A stretch of 64,000 bases of DNA from Saprospiraceae bacterium. GTDB taxonomy: Bacteria; Bacteroidota; Bacteroidia; Chitinophagales; Saprospiraceae. A model generated the notes under the pieces. The model saw only the letters and a list, made by a program, of their open reading frames with translations, made no database searches and was not told the DNA's origin. The position numbers were made by a program, and so were the translations under genes. The DNA lies in the NCBI GenBank assembly GCA_016713025.1, contig JADJPZ010000004.1, positions 1,860,001 to 1,924,000 of the forward strand, written 5' to 3'. Of this stretch, positions 17,314-26,518 are shown one piece after another (the first letter of the stretch is position 1; each line of letters opens with the position of its first letter).

Positions 17314-18426
17314 ATGATAGACATTAAAATTTATGGTACTGGTAGTTCCGGGCATCAGTTGGCCAAAGAAAAACTTTCAAAATGTTTGGATGTAGCTGGT
17401 ATAGAGTATCATTTAAAGGACATCACTAATATCCAGGAGATCATGGAGGACCAGATAGACTATGTTCCTTCTGTAAGAGTAAATGAAAGCCGTCTTTTTG
17501 AATTAAAGCAAAACGGTAATTATTCTCGGTCATTACGTGAAGCAATTCAAAAGATTCTTCAAATCGAAAATTATGGTAAAATGACAAAGATAATAGTTCC
17601 TACAGATTTTTCAGAAGCATCCAATAATGCTTATAACTTTGCACACCATCTGTCCAAAGACCTGCAAGGTATATTGAAAATTACACATATATACTATCCA
17701 ACATCAACAGATGTCAATCAGTTTGTCGTCATCAATGAAGAAGCTGAAAAGATTCACAGAACCAAATTGGATGAATTTGTGCAAACTGTCAATCAGGATT
17801 GGATAAGCACATTTGTGAAAGAACCTTTTGTTGAAGGCGTGTTTAAGGTTGGATTTCCTCGGGCTGAGCTCACCGAAATGTCAAAACAGCCCGGCACTAT
17901 CATGGTCATGGGAACTACGGGAGCAGGTGACACCTTCAAAAAAATATTCGGATCACTTTCGCTGGACATGACTGATCATTGTTACTGTCCTTTATTCTTG
18001 GTACCTCCTGGTGCTGCATATTCCAATATCGACGAAATCGTATACTTATCTGAAGATTTGAAAAACGATGCATTGCATCTCCTGTATACAGGAAGACTAT
18101 GTCTGAAAGTCAATGCAGACTTAAGAATCGTGCACTACAGGACGAATGGAGAAGACACATACGATGTCAGCGATACTATAAAAGTCATGGAGTCTTACTT
18201 CCCTGAGCTGAGGTATCATATTGATATCTCTGATACTAAAGATATTTTTGATAGTATAAAATCACTCATCAAGGAAGATACCAATCATCTGGTAGTAGTA
18301 TCAACAAAACATAGAAATATCTTTCAGAACTTGTTTCACAAGAGTATCTCTGAGTTTACAGCACTTAATAGTGATTGCCCTGTTCTGATTCTGTCGGACA
18401 AAACATCTGAAGCAAGTTTGACTTGA
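17314..18426 (+). CDS. Thioredoxin-like domain fused to universal stress protein
   Basis: 370 aa from ATG 17314 (a TTG at 17293 is an alternative). Residues 1-85 resemble the small thioredoxin/glutaredoxin-like fold (IKIYGTGSSGHQLAKEKLSK, then DYVPSVRVN with a cis-Pro at 52). The CxxC site is replaced by SSGH (11-14), so no dithiol redox chemistry is expected there. Residues 90-230 are a UspA domain starting MTKIIVPTDFSEASNNA and ending with the ATP-binding pattern G-2x-G-9x-GS in GTTGAGDTFKKIFGS. Residues 232-370 look like a second, degenerate Usp half. It probably follows the CBS gene in one operon. The function is stress-related by family; the fused domain's role is unknown. Confidence 0.82.
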   Translation: MIDIKIYGTGSSGHQLAKEKLSKCLDVAGIEYHLKDITNIQEIMEDQIDYVPSVRVNESRLFELKQNGNYSRSLREAIQKILQIENYGKMTKIIVPTDFSEASNNAYNFAHHLSKDLQGILKITHIYYPTSTDVNQFVVINEEAEKIHRTKLDEFVQTVNQDWISTFVKEPFVEGVFKVGFPRAELTEMSKQPGTIMVMGTTGAGDTFKKIFGSLSLDMTDHCYCPLFLVPPGAAYSNIDEIVYLSEDLKNDALHLLYTGRLCLKVNADLRIVHYRTNGEDTYDVSDTIKVMESYFPELRYHIDISDTKDIFDSIKSLIKEDTNHLVVVSTKHRNIFQNLFHKSISEFTALNSDCPVLILSDKTSEASLT

Positions 18427-18881
18427 TGGAAATAACTCTTAGGCAGTAGAATAAAAAGGTATGGAATACTTCTGAATCAGGTATTATGGTTGGTATATTT
18501 TTAAATATAAAGTTGTGTATATAACATATTGCACTTTTTTTTTGATCTAACCTTGAAATGAAAGGCATTGCAAGGTGATTCATGTGCTTCCATTAGAAAA
18601 ATTGGGTATTGCGTCCAAGGAATGCGCCAAAATGCTCACCTTGCAAGCCAAGGTAGAAAAAGGAAACATGGTCCCTTCTTACCCCCTGGCCATGAAGGGG
18701 AGTCCTGCGCTTTGATTTTCAGAATTGGGCGGGTCGTTTCAAGTCTGGCTTGGAATGCAGGGATAGTGAAGAGCATTAACAATTTTTGTACAATAAGTTT
18801 TACACACCATAAAATCATCATACAGTAATATACTGAGTTGAACATTCGCTTTTTATGTGAACTGAATTAAACATAACAAGT
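18427..18881. other. Intergenic region with decayed repeat-like sequence
   Basis: 455 bp. TTGCAAGGTGA at 18568-18578 and its exact inverse at 18636-18646 could form an 11-bp stem. A locally GC-richer tract (about 18600-18770) breaks the AT-rich background and has no coding signature I recognise. No RNA gene was seen. Confidence 0.45.
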
Positions 18882-19748
18882 ATGAAAATATTTCTGATAC
18901 CAATCCTAATAATATGTTGGTTTGCTGATATTTATGCTCAAAAAAATGTGCCATTAACTATCAATGAGAAGTACACTTTCCTTCACATCAACGGCTTGGA
19001 ATATACTGGTGAATTCATTGAATCCAATGATAAATCCTATGTAATCAATAATGATGGGAAAAGGTATATTCTTGCTAAAGATGACATCAGAAAAATAAAA
19101 CCATTCATAAATAAAAGTGACACAACTTTTGTGGAATTGAATAAAATAAGTCCTTACAAACTAAGGATAGATTTTAATATGGGAACAGGCGGTATGAAAT
19201 CTCGTTTTGTGTCATCATATTATAAAAATAAGAGTTCAGAAACCAATGAATTTAGTACGATGAGCTTATCTTTTTATAATCAGATGAATAAAAATATTCA
19301 GGCTGGTCTTGAAATCGGTACTTCCAGCATGTTTCATCGAGTACATTATTCGATCGATGACCAAACAACAAGTGGTACAGTATTTCATGATCAAAGATAT
19401 ATATCATTATCTGCATACTGGTCTGGAGATCGACGTAGTTTATTCCATTTTGGAATAGGGATGGCTTATCTAAGGAATATAAACCCTACGTTTTTTGGAG
19501 GCTACACAATATCAACACCTAACAAACCAGATATTAACGGAATTATAGACTATAAACGATATTCAATGACAAAATCAAGCTATGCAGCATACATTGGTAT
19601 GAAATTTTCGCCAAGAATATTTAAAAATATAGGTATTGTTGCAGATCTTAAGTACCAATTCAACAATTTACTCTCATTAGATGGATCGCAAAGCGGCGTT
19701 TCTTACAGAGGGATCATTGCCCAGTTAGGTGGTAGTTTGTATTTATGA
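18882..19748 (+). CDS. Secreted, probable outer-membrane beta-barrel protein
   Basis: 288 aa with a signal peptide (MKIFLIPILIICWFADIYAQ). A short N-terminal domain (about 25-85) has alternating strand pattern and the segment YVINNDGKRYILAKDDIRKI. The rest consists of amphipathic strands with aromatic girdles, for example LSAYWSGDRRSLFHFGIGMAYL, and ends in a strand LGGSLYL, as in many Bacteroidota outer-membrane barrels. No family was recognised. It stands alone between two intergenic stretches. Function unknown. Confidence 0.6.
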   Translation: MKIFLIPILIICWFADIYAQKNVPLTINEKYTFLHINGLEYTGEFIESNDKSYVINNDGKRYILAKDDIRKIKPFINKSDTTFVELNKISPYKLRIDFNMGTGGMKSRFVSSYYKNKSSETNEFSTMSLSFYNQMNKNIQAGLEIGTSSMFHRVHYSIDDQTTSGTVFHDQRYISLSAYWSGDRRSLFHFGIGMAYLRNINPTFFGGYTISTPNKPDINGIIDYKRYSMTKSSYAAYIGMKFSPRIFKNIGIVADLKYQFNNLLSLDGSQSGVSYRGIIAQLGGSLYL

Positions 19749-19836
19749 GAATGCAGAATGCATAAAGTAAATTAATCGTTCATCAGAAATTTTAACATAT
19801 TTAAATAACTTTGCCTTTCAATAACAAAATAGGCAA

Positions 19837-20553
19837 ATGGATCATAAAAAGAGAATCATCAACTCTGAAGAACAGTTTCTTTCAGGACCCAATAGTCGGG
19901 GTAAAGAGTTGGTTTTTTTATTTAAAGTTTTTTTTCAGTTCATAAAGGGATTTAGAAAACTTCATTTTATAGGTCCTTGTATTACTGTTTTTGGGTCGGC
20001 AAGATTTGATGAGAACAATATTTTCTACAAACAAGCAAGAGAATTAGGTGGTTTGCTATCGGAGATGGGTTTTGCCGTGATGACGGGAGGAGGACCGGGA
20101 ATCATGGAAGCTGCCAATCGAGGTGCATTTGAAAAGGGAGGACAATCCGTGGGTTGCACGATAAAATTGCCTAAAGAACAGGAATCCAATCCATATATGA
20201 CAAGAGTGGTTGATTTCGATCATTTTTTTATCAGAAAGGTTTTGCTCACCAAGTATTCTTATGCATTTGTGGTGATGCCGGGAGGTTTCGGCACATTGGA
20301 TGAGTTGTTTGAAACACTTACCTTGATTCAGACTGGCATAGTCCATCAGTTTCCTGTGGTGATCATGGGTAAAGATTACTATCAGGACATATATGAAATG
20401 ATTCAAAAGATGATTTCAGAAAAAACTATTTCGCCCACCGATCAGCACCTGATAAAATTTACTGATGATCTGACTGAAGCTACTGATCACATACGTCAAT
20501 ATATCGGAAAAAATTATAAGATACTAAAGAAAGCATGGTGGTTGGGAGAATAG
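19837..20553 (+). CDS. LOG-family Rossmann-fold protein (TIGR00730)
   Basis: 238 aa. Has the family motif PGGFGTLDELFETLTLIQTG and the upstream GGGPGIMEAANRGAFEKGG. These form the nucleotide-binding and catalytic pocket of the LOG/YgdH family, formerly called lysine decarboxylases. Characterised members release cytokinin bases or hydrolyse nucleoside 5'-monophosphates to base and ribose 5-phosphate. Cytosolic. It is convergent with the amino-acid permease gene, and the 491-bp gap between them contains the palindromic element. Confidence 0.88.
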   Translation: MDHKKRIINSEEQFLSGPNSRGKELVFLFKVFFQFIKGFRKLHFIGPCITVFGSARFDENNIFYKQARELGGLLSEMGFAVMTGGGPGIMEAANRGAFEKGGQSVGCTIKLPKEQESNPYMTRVVDFDHFFIRKVLLTKYSYAFVVMPGGFGTLDELFETLTLIQTGIVHQFPVVIMGKDYYQDIYEMIQKMISEKTISPTDQHLIKFTDDLTEATDHIRQYIGKNYKILKKAWWLGE

Positions 20554-20721
20554 GATATGAATCACCATGCCGATATAAAACTATTAAAACTATTGTATTC
20601 CAATTATGGGTGTATCGTGTGTATAATATATTGCACAAATTCATATTTTCTTCCCCGCCAACCTAGTTCCCTTAAGGGACGCCCCACCCTTTACCACTCT
20701 TCAGACATCTGATCTTGCACT

Positions 20722-20911
20722 TTAATTCTACTTTGTCACCTTCAAAAATCTAAGTCAATTACACTTTCATCAAAATGTAATCAACCGGAAACCTGATATT
20801 TTTTGATAGTTAAAGATAAATGTATGGGTAAATTAGGGTCACAACTGTTGGGTTAACCCAACAGTTTCCAATCAATCGGAAAGTCCGTATAATTTGACAA
20901 AGTAGAATTAA
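20722..20911. repeat. Inverted-repeat element, 17-bp perfect arms
   Basis: TTAATTCTACTTTGTCA (20722-20738) is repeated as its exact reverse complement at 20895-20911. The arms bracket 156 bp that include the palindrome at 20843-20866. A related sequence (actttggtagaattac) precedes the other copy of that palindrome at about 6557-6572. Confidence 0.6.
20843..20866. repeat. 24-bp perfect palindrome, second copy of the 20-bp core
   Basis: The core CTGTTGGGTTAACCCAACAG (20845-20864) is identical to that at 6590-6609 and is extended here by AA/TT. It lies between convergent genes but has no T run, so it may be more than a terminator. Confidence 0.7.
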
Positions 20912-21044
20912 TTAAAATTTCTTTTGTTTTACCCTATAACTAAAGGGTGAGAAAAAAGATTTTTTTTTTGTTTTACCCCAGCCCTTAAAGGGAGAGAAAA
21001 AGAATTTTATAATGATCGAATGAAAAAATGGGATATACTCTTAA

Positions 21045-22379
21045 TTATTGGGCCGCGGTATTAAGTCTCAAAACCAGCCTATACAATGGATAACTCAACA
21101 AAAGAAATATCAGTGCAAATTTACTGCTGTGTATATCAGAATACACTGCTCCTGCTAAAAACAAAATAGAAAGAACAATCAGCAGGTATGGTAAATACGG
21201 AAACCAGGGAGCTTTGTAAGGTCTCGAAAGTTCTGGCTCTGAATATCTTAATTTCACCAATGCCGCAAAACCGGCCGCATAACTCAATACAAAAAAGAAT
21301 GTTGCAATATCGGAGAGTTTTCCGCATGTGTCTTTTCCACTTAGTATTAGCAAAACAGACAACAACGCCGTCAGTGGCATAGCAACAGATGGAGTTCCGG
21401 CTGCATTGACTCGAGTAGCTGCTTTGAAAAAAAGCTGATCCCTGCTCATTGAAAATATAACTCTCGGAGCAAACATAATCTGTGCATTGACAATACCTAA
21501 AATGGAAATCATCAAAAACAATGTAATGATCTTGGAATATCCATCGCCAAAAATATAACTGATGGTATCGGCTGCTGCCAGTTTTGAGTTCATCAGCATC
21601 GACTCCGGAAGGGCATAAAGGATTGCTCCATTGACCAAAAGGTAAATGAAAATGATCAAAAGTACACCTGTAATCATGGATTTAGGCATCGTTTTGGCAG
21701 GATCAGTATTCTCTTCTGTAAAGTATGTGGCGGTGTGCCATCCATCGTATGTGTAAAATATAGCTTGCAAAGCAGCTATGACACTGATAAATGTCAATGG
21801 AGCCATTGTTGCATTAACTGTTTCAGTCAACTGAGACCCCTGTGGGTCATTTCCAAAAATAAAACATACTGCTACAAATAATAAAAGTCCTACAGCTTTG
21901 ATGACTGCCAGTATTTCCTGTGATTTTCCAGCTGATTTTGTTCCCAACCAATGAAACCCCGTCAGAATTGCCAATAATACCACAGACATAAGTTGAATAT
22001 ATGATTCTGTATCCGGTATAAGTAAGGCTATATATTCGCTCATGGTATACGCGCCAAAACCCAAGGCTGACACCGTCCCAAGCCAACTGGTAATCCCAGT
22101 GACAAATCCAAAGTAATTACCAAAAGCCCTTCTGGCATATACATACCAGGCACCTGCTTGTGGCATGGAAATGGCCAGTTCTATAGCACAAAGCACTCCG
22201 AGCAATGCATAAATTCCGACTGCTGTCCAGAGCAAAAGTATGATCCATGGTTCTCCGATTTGAGCCGCAATTGGTCCCGGTTTGCGCAATATTCCTGTCC
22301 CAATAGTACCACCTACAGTCACTGCGATGCCAAAACCGACACCAAGTAGTTTTAAGAGTTGATTGTTTTGATTGGACAT
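21045..22379 (-). CDS. APC-family amino-acid permease
   Basis: 444 aa, about 12 transmembrane helices. The first has GFGIAVTVGGTIGTGILRKPG, the unwound helix-1 substrate site of the amino acid-polyamine-organocation superfamily. PQAGAWYVYARRAFGNYFGF in helix 3 and a helix 6 with FYTYDGWHTATYFTEE follow. It is an inner-membrane secondary carrier for amino acids; the exact substrate cannot be told. The gene is alone and convergent with the LOG gene. Confidence 0.88.
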   Translation of the reverse strand: MSNQNNQLLKLLGVGFGIAVTVGGTIGTGILRKPGPIAAQIGEPWIILLLWTAVGIYALLGVLCAIELAISMPQAGAWYVYARRAFGNYFGFVTGITSWLGTVSALGFGAYTMSEYIALLIPDTESYIQLMSVVLLAILTGFHWLGTKSAGKSQEILAVIKAVGLLLFVAVCFIFGNDPQGSQLTETVNATMAPLTFISVIAALQAIFYTYDGWHTATYFTEENTDPAKTMPKSMITGVLLIIFIYLLVNGAILYALPESMLMNSKLAAADTISYIFGDGYSKIITLFLMISILGIVNAQIMFAPRVIFSMSRDQLFFKAATRVNAAGTPSVAMPLTALLSVLLILSGKDTCGKLSDIATFFFVLSYAAGFAALVKLRYSEPELSRPYKAPWFPYLPYLLIVLSILFLAGAVYSDIHSSKFALIFLLLSYPLYRLVLRLNTAAQ

Positions 22380-22461
22380 AGATACGCAGATATTACTGTT
22401 TTAATGGGTCGTCAAGACGGTAATTAAGACGGTTATCACAAAGAAAAATTTATATCTAATA

Positions 22462-23469
22462 TCAGGAATTAAACAAACCGTCGTACTCCGATCCCTTACC
22501 ACGGGTCTGAATATCAGGTTGCTTCAACTCCAGAATTTCATCATCTGCCCTTTCTTTGCCTCCGAGAAGGAGTAAAGTCGAATTCTTCTCATAATCTTCC
22601 AGCATTTTTAAGCCCTGCTCTTCAAAGACACCATTTTGCAAATCTATGGAATTCATAAAGTTGGAAGACATCTCCATGAAACGCTCCATCTCACCTACTT
22701 TGTTGGCAACATCATCAGCTATCACTTCCATGGCCTGATCAAACATGGCTCTTTTGTCCGCATCTCCTTTGATGATACTCATGGCTGATCTCATAGCAGA
22801 GTGACTTGCTCTGATGGCTTTTCTTTCCTGCTCTTTTACTTTGACCTGATCTGTGGTATCTTCTATGAGAATTTCCGAGTTGGAGTACATTTTAGTCAAT
22901 ACCCTATACAGGATGGACATTTTAGTATGTAATGCAGTATACTTTTCATTGCTTTCCTGGAGTCTTGCTGCTTTTCTGCTTGCCAGTAACATAGCACTTT
23001 CATTGGATTGTTCTTTGGCTTTTTTTGCGATAAGCATATTGTTTTGAATCTCTTTGTTATTTTCTTCCACTATAGTGACGAGTTTTCTCATCTGGCCTTT
23101 CAGGTTGCCGATCTGAGTACCCATCTTCTGAAGATTGTCCTGAAGGTCACTGATATAGTTTTTGAGTATACCGATCGGATCGATAGTTACAAAAACCCCC
23201 GTAATCCATCTCATCACACTCTTGTACATGTATGAAACGAGCGTCCGCCATTTGGGATCCAAAACCATGTAAATAATTAAACCCAAAACAGCTAATAAGG
23301 CAACTATACCTATTGTATTGGACAACATAGCAAGGATCGCCGCACTAAACTTAAAAAGTAAAAAACCCAAACCACCAATGATAGCTGCAAGAAATAAAGC
23401 CCCTGTAGTACCCTCAGGTTTTTGCCAAAATGACTTGGGTTTAAATTCTGTATTAGGAAAATTTGCCAT
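22462..23469 (-). CDS. Membrane-anchored coiled-coil protein, PspA-like helices
   Basis: 335 aa. Two hydrophobic helices (about 25-45 and 48-68) precede a long coiled-coil helix (about 100-250) with NYISDLQDNLQKMGTQIGNL and KAARLQESNEKY, and an acidic tail. The heptad pattern recalls PspA/IM30, which bind stressed membranes, but PspA lacks such anchors, so this is only a resemblance. The next gene upstream on the same strand (23706-24269) also encodes a coiled coil; an inverted-repeat element lies between them. Function unknown. Confidence 0.55.
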   Translation of the reverse strand: MANFPNTEFKPKSFWQKPEGTTGALFLAAIIGGLGFLLFKFSAAILAMLSNTIGIVALLAVLGLIIYMVLDPKWRTLVSYMYKSVMRWITGVFVTIDPIGILKNYISDLQDNLQKMGTQIGNLKGQMRKLVTIVEENNKEIQNNMLIAKKAKEQSNESAMLLASRKAARLQESNEKYTALHTKMSILYRVLTKMYSNSEILIEDTTDQVKVKEQERKAIRASHSAMRSAMSIIKGDADKRAMFDQAMEVIADDVANKVGEMERFMEMSSNFMNSIDLQNGVFEEQGLKMLEDYEKNSTLLLLGGKERADDEILELKQPDIQTRGKGSEYDGLFNS

Positions 23470-23496
23470 AAGTTGGTAATTATTTTATTAGATTAA

Positions 23497-23663
23497 GAGT
23501 ATGTTTAAAATTTATCCTTTAGCAATAAAATGTTTTATTTGGGCTATAAATTCGTTAAATTTTTCGCCGAATTGCCCATCCGCCGTGGCGGACTAAAAAA
23601 TTTGCCTTTTTTCGCTCAAAATAAGTTCATCTTGTTATCCAAAAACAAAATTTAAACATACTC
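23497..23663. mobile_element. MITE-like inverted-repeat element, copy 1
   Basis: 167 bp beginning GAGTATGTTTAAA and ending with the inverse, TTTAAACATACTC, flanked by direct TAA (23494-23496 and 23664-23666). No ORF of note inside. The ends and the TWA flanks match the copies at 33152 and 48727; the interior is divergent. Confidence 0.8.
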
Positions 23664-23705
23664 TAAACTGAATTCAAGAACAAAGATATTAATCTAAACT
23701 AATTT

Positions 23706-24269
23706 TTATAAAATTTTATCATAAAGTAAGCCATCTTCCTCAATTTCTGTGTATAAAATATCAAAAGTGTTCTTAAACTGGTTTCTTGTATCTTCAATTT
23801 TGGATTGGGAAGCATCCAGAGATTGTTTTATGTTTTCAATCTCCTGACCAATAATGACTTGCTCTTTGTGCAATTGTTCTATTTTACGTTGATTTTCTTC
23901 AATTTTATCCTGAAGTCTTTTTACATCGAGAGTTTTAGCGTCAATATTGGTGGAAATCTGATTTTTAAGTGCTACTGCAAATTGCTCCTTTTCCTTATTC
24001 AGGATATTTTTGTAATGCTGCACTGTCAATAGTAGCTTTTCTTTTGTCAGACCCATAGTGGAGGCTGTCATGTAAGCACTCTTTGACGCCGTTGCTTCAT
24101 CCATACCCATGGCGCAAAGAGATTTGTAAGATTGTTTGAATTTAAGATAATCAAAATATTTTTGTTGCCCATCTTTAATGGCTGTCAGTAATTTCATCAA
24201 CACCTTTTCATTCATCTGGTCAGAAACTAAAAACAGTTCTTTTAAATTTATTGTCATAATACTATTCAA
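23706..24269 (-). CDS. Cytosolic coiled-coil protein of unknown function
   Basis: 187 aa, nearly all helical. Residues 95-175 form a coiled coil (KTLDVKRLQDKIEENQRKIE, EQVIIGQEIENIKQSLDASQ). The N-terminal half (QMNEKVLMKLLTAIKDGQQK) is helical without a recognised motif. No signal peptide. It is followed on the same strand by the PspA-like coiled-coil gene and may interact with its product (inference). No family was recognised. Confidence 0.6.
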   Translation of the reverse strand: MNSIMTINLKELFLVSDQMNEKVLMKLLTAIKDGQQKYFDYLKFKQSYKSLCAMGMDEATASKSAYMTASTMGLTKEKLLLTVQHYKNILNKEKEQFAVALKNQISTNIDAKTLDVKRLQDKIEENQRKIEQLHKEQVIIGQEIENIKQSLDASQSKIEDTRNQFKNTFDILYTEIEEDGLLYDKIL

Positions 24270-24464
24270 ATAGGTTTAATAATATACAATTATCAGGGAT
24301 TTGGTCATTTTGGTCAAAAATTCAACTTTTATCCCAGGCTCATTTACCTGATATAACAAATATTTATTGTTTTAGAAAGCACAAATATAACTGAATTGTT
24401 CTTTATTCTTTTCAATAATTCGATAAACTCAAGCAGCTATCCTACCAAGGCTATCGATAAAAGC

Positions 24465-25112
24465 TTACCTTTCTTTTTTTCTGATAGATTCTAAATGTCT
24501 TTGAGCAAACCACTCAAACATCGTGAGATGTGATGGGTTACCATCGTCAAATGACTGACTGTACAGTCCCTTAGTACTGCGTTGGCGGGAAGCTTCAAAC
24601 AGAGAAACAGCGCATGCGACACTCACATTGAGGCTTTGGACCATACCATACTGCGGGATAATAAAATTGCCATCCAAAAGACTTATTGCTTCTTCAGAAA
24701 TCCCTGCATGTTCATTTCCAAACATCAATGCCACTGAATCTGTGAGATCGAGATCGTACAGGGAGAGTGCGTCAGTGCTGAGATGTGTACCATAAATTTT
24801 GTTGTATTTTTTTCTTACATCAACTATACAAGCTGCTATATTGTCATAGTAATAAGTATTGATCCATTTCCTGGCACCTGAAGAAGCGTTTTTACCCACT
24901 TTTTTTGCAGCATGACCAAAAGTACCTTCTGTGTATACCACATATATTTCTGATACACCTATGGCATCGCAGCTTCGCACTATTGCACCGATATTGTGCG
25001 GATCATGCACATTTTCCAGAATTACAGATATTTTTTGTCGTTTAGCAACAACATTTTTAAACTTCAGAGCACGGTCTTCATTGATTGCGGCATTCAATAC
25101 TTTATTTGCCAT
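24465..25112 (-). CDS. trmH: SpoU-family tRNA 2'-O-methyltransferase (TrmH-like)
   Basis: 215 aa. SAM-dependent SPOUT methyltransferase with motif 1 NVHDPHNIGAIVRSCDAIGV (about 35-54), motif 2 ALMFGNEHAGISEEAI and motif 3 IPQYGMVQSLNVSVACAV, which form the trefoil knot. TrmH modifies G18 of tRNA; the family also contains rRNA enzymes, so the substrate is likely but not proven. The start overlaps the stop of the preceding lipoprotein gene by 19 bp, giving an operon guaA-lipoprotein-trmH. Confidence 0.88.
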   Translation of the reverse strand: MANKVLNAAINEDRALKFKNVVAKRQKISVILENVHDPHNIGAIVRSCDAIGVSEIYVVYTEGTFGHAAKKVGKNASSGARKWINTYYYDNIAACIVDVRKKYNKIYGTHLSTDALSLYDLDLTDSVALMFGNEHAGISEEAISLLDGNFIIPQYGMVQSLNVSVACAVSLFEASRQRSTKGLYSQSFDDGNPSHLTMFEWFAQRHLESIRKKER

Positions 25113-26518
25113 GTGTTGTCTTTAAAATTCAAAATATGGAGATATTTATTCTCAAAATAATCAAATTTATCTTCAACACTGTTCACCTTTGAATCATCAG
25201 TCCATGATTTTACAACGTTAAACCTTGTCAAAAGAAACTTTTCATCTTCCTGCCAAAGAAAATTCTGAAAAGTCTTGCCATGTTTCCACAAATTCCTGCC
25301 TACATAGTTTATCAAATCATAAGCTCTTATAGCTTCATCACCCGGAATTTCACCATATTTCTGCAAGTAATCTTTTTTAAATTTTAATATACCGTTTATA
25401 TCCTGACCGCCATCTTCAGACATGACTACATTGATATTGAGAGTATGATAGTATTCATAATCAATTTTATCTGATTCATATATCAAAGGCATACCATACA
25501 CATCTATGCTGCGACTTCCTTTGTCGACTCCTAGTCTTTTCAAAGCTGCAATAATATAATCTTCATCATCGTAAGAATAGGAAGGCAAGATCACCGCTTT
25601 CAATCCTGAACCCATCAACTTGCTGAATACAGCTTTGCCCTTTCTGAGTGTATCCAGGTCGATATATAGAGGAATATAAAAATTTTCAATTCCTGAAAAC
25701 TTAACTGCGTTCTCCTGAAAATGATCTACCCAAGCAGATGATTCTTTGTTATTTTTGACAATGATAGCTACTTCTCCAGGTTTATATTGTGAGACAGTAC
25801 TTTCTGCAAGTTTTTTAAAATGGTCTTTCAAATTGGGTTTTATCTGGATATAATATGGGTTTTCAGATGTGATTTTTGTACTCGTCTGCCATGGAGATAC
25901 TATCGGTATTCCTGCTTCTTTACATTTTTCAGCCATTATTTTAATATCTTCACGCTCATATGGACCTATGATGAGATCTGTTTCATTTTTCAAAATGGTC
26001 TCTACCCTATCAATAAAACTTTGATTTCCTTCGTTGGTATCAATCACTTTTGTTTTAAGTTGAATTCCTTCTTTCTCAAGTAGTTCGAGTCCCATAAGCA
26101 TGCCTGCATAAAATTGTAAAAATCTGGTATCTGACGGCAAGTTGCTTTGATCAGAATCCAATGGTAACAGCAAAGTTATATTATATTCATCTTTAAAAAC
26201 CTGATTATTATTTTTATTATAATTATCAGCCTTTTTAGCTTTACCTGTTTGGATGGGTTTGTATGAAGGTGATACATCTTTCCATTTCAAAGTGTCTGTT
26301 TTTACTACATTCTTTTCTGCAGCAGGCGATGTTTTTTTGTTCTCTTTATTTTCAGCGGGCAGTTTCTTTTTGGCGGTATCTGCCTTTATTATCTGTACAT
26401 TAGAATCACCTGTACTTTTTTTGGAAACTGCACAAGACGAAAAAATAGAAGCTATTATTACAGCTATCAAAAAATTACTCCCATTCAATAGTGGACGGTG
26501 GTTTTGTACTGATATCAT
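25094..26518 (-). CDS. Periplasmic-binding-fold lipoprotein (LivJ/LpoA-like)
   Basis: 474 aa. A lipoprotein signal with lipobox SIFSSC (Cys about 29) is followed by a Lys/Thr-rich linker to about 115. A type I periplasmic-binding fold comes next: ITLLLPLDSDQSNLPSDTRF, YAGMLMGLELLEKEG, DLIIGPYEREDIKIMAEKCKE, PIVSPWQTS. The fold is that of branched-chain amino-acid binding proteins and of LpoA, an outer-membrane activator of PBP1A. No permease genes are near, so an LpoA-like role is possible. The start used overlaps the guaA 3' end by 44 bp; a TTG at 26488 is an alternative. Confidence 0.75.
   Translation of the reverse strand: MISVQNHRPLLNGSNFLIAVIIASIFSSCAVSKKSTGDSNVQIIKADTAKKKLPAENKENKKTSPAAEKNVVKTDTLKWKDVSPSYKPIQTGKAKKADNYNKNNNQVFKDEYNITLLLPLDSDQSNLPSDTRFLQFYAGMLMGLELLEKEGIQLKTKVIDTNEGNQSFIDRVETILKNETDLIIGPYEREDIKIMAEKCKEAGIPIVSPWQTSTKITSENPYYIQIKPNLKDHFKKLAESTVSQYKPGEVAIIVKNNKESSAWVDHFQENAVKFSGIENFYIPLYIDLDTLRKGKAVFSKLMGSGLKAVILPSYSYDDEDYIIAALKRLGVDKGSRSIDVYGMPLIYESDKIDYEYYHTLNINVVMSEDGGQDINGILKFKKDYLQKYGEIPGDEAIRAYDLINYVGRNLWKHGKTFQNFLWQEDEKFLLTRFNVVKSWTDDSKVNSVEDKFDYFENKYLHILNFKDNTWQIKY

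Larger units (their letters stand above)
20554..21044. other. Intergenic region between convergent genes, with inverted repeats
   Basis: 491 bp. Contains the 17-bp inverted repeat bracketing 20722-20911, the central 24-bp palindrome, and two short accctttaagggtg-like tracts (about 20930-21000). No ORF or RNA gene was recognised. Confidence 0.5.

Noticed and set aside
18568..18828. 86-residue plus-strand ORF in the intergenic region
   Set aside because: No homologous motif, odd composition and overlap with an inverted repeat.
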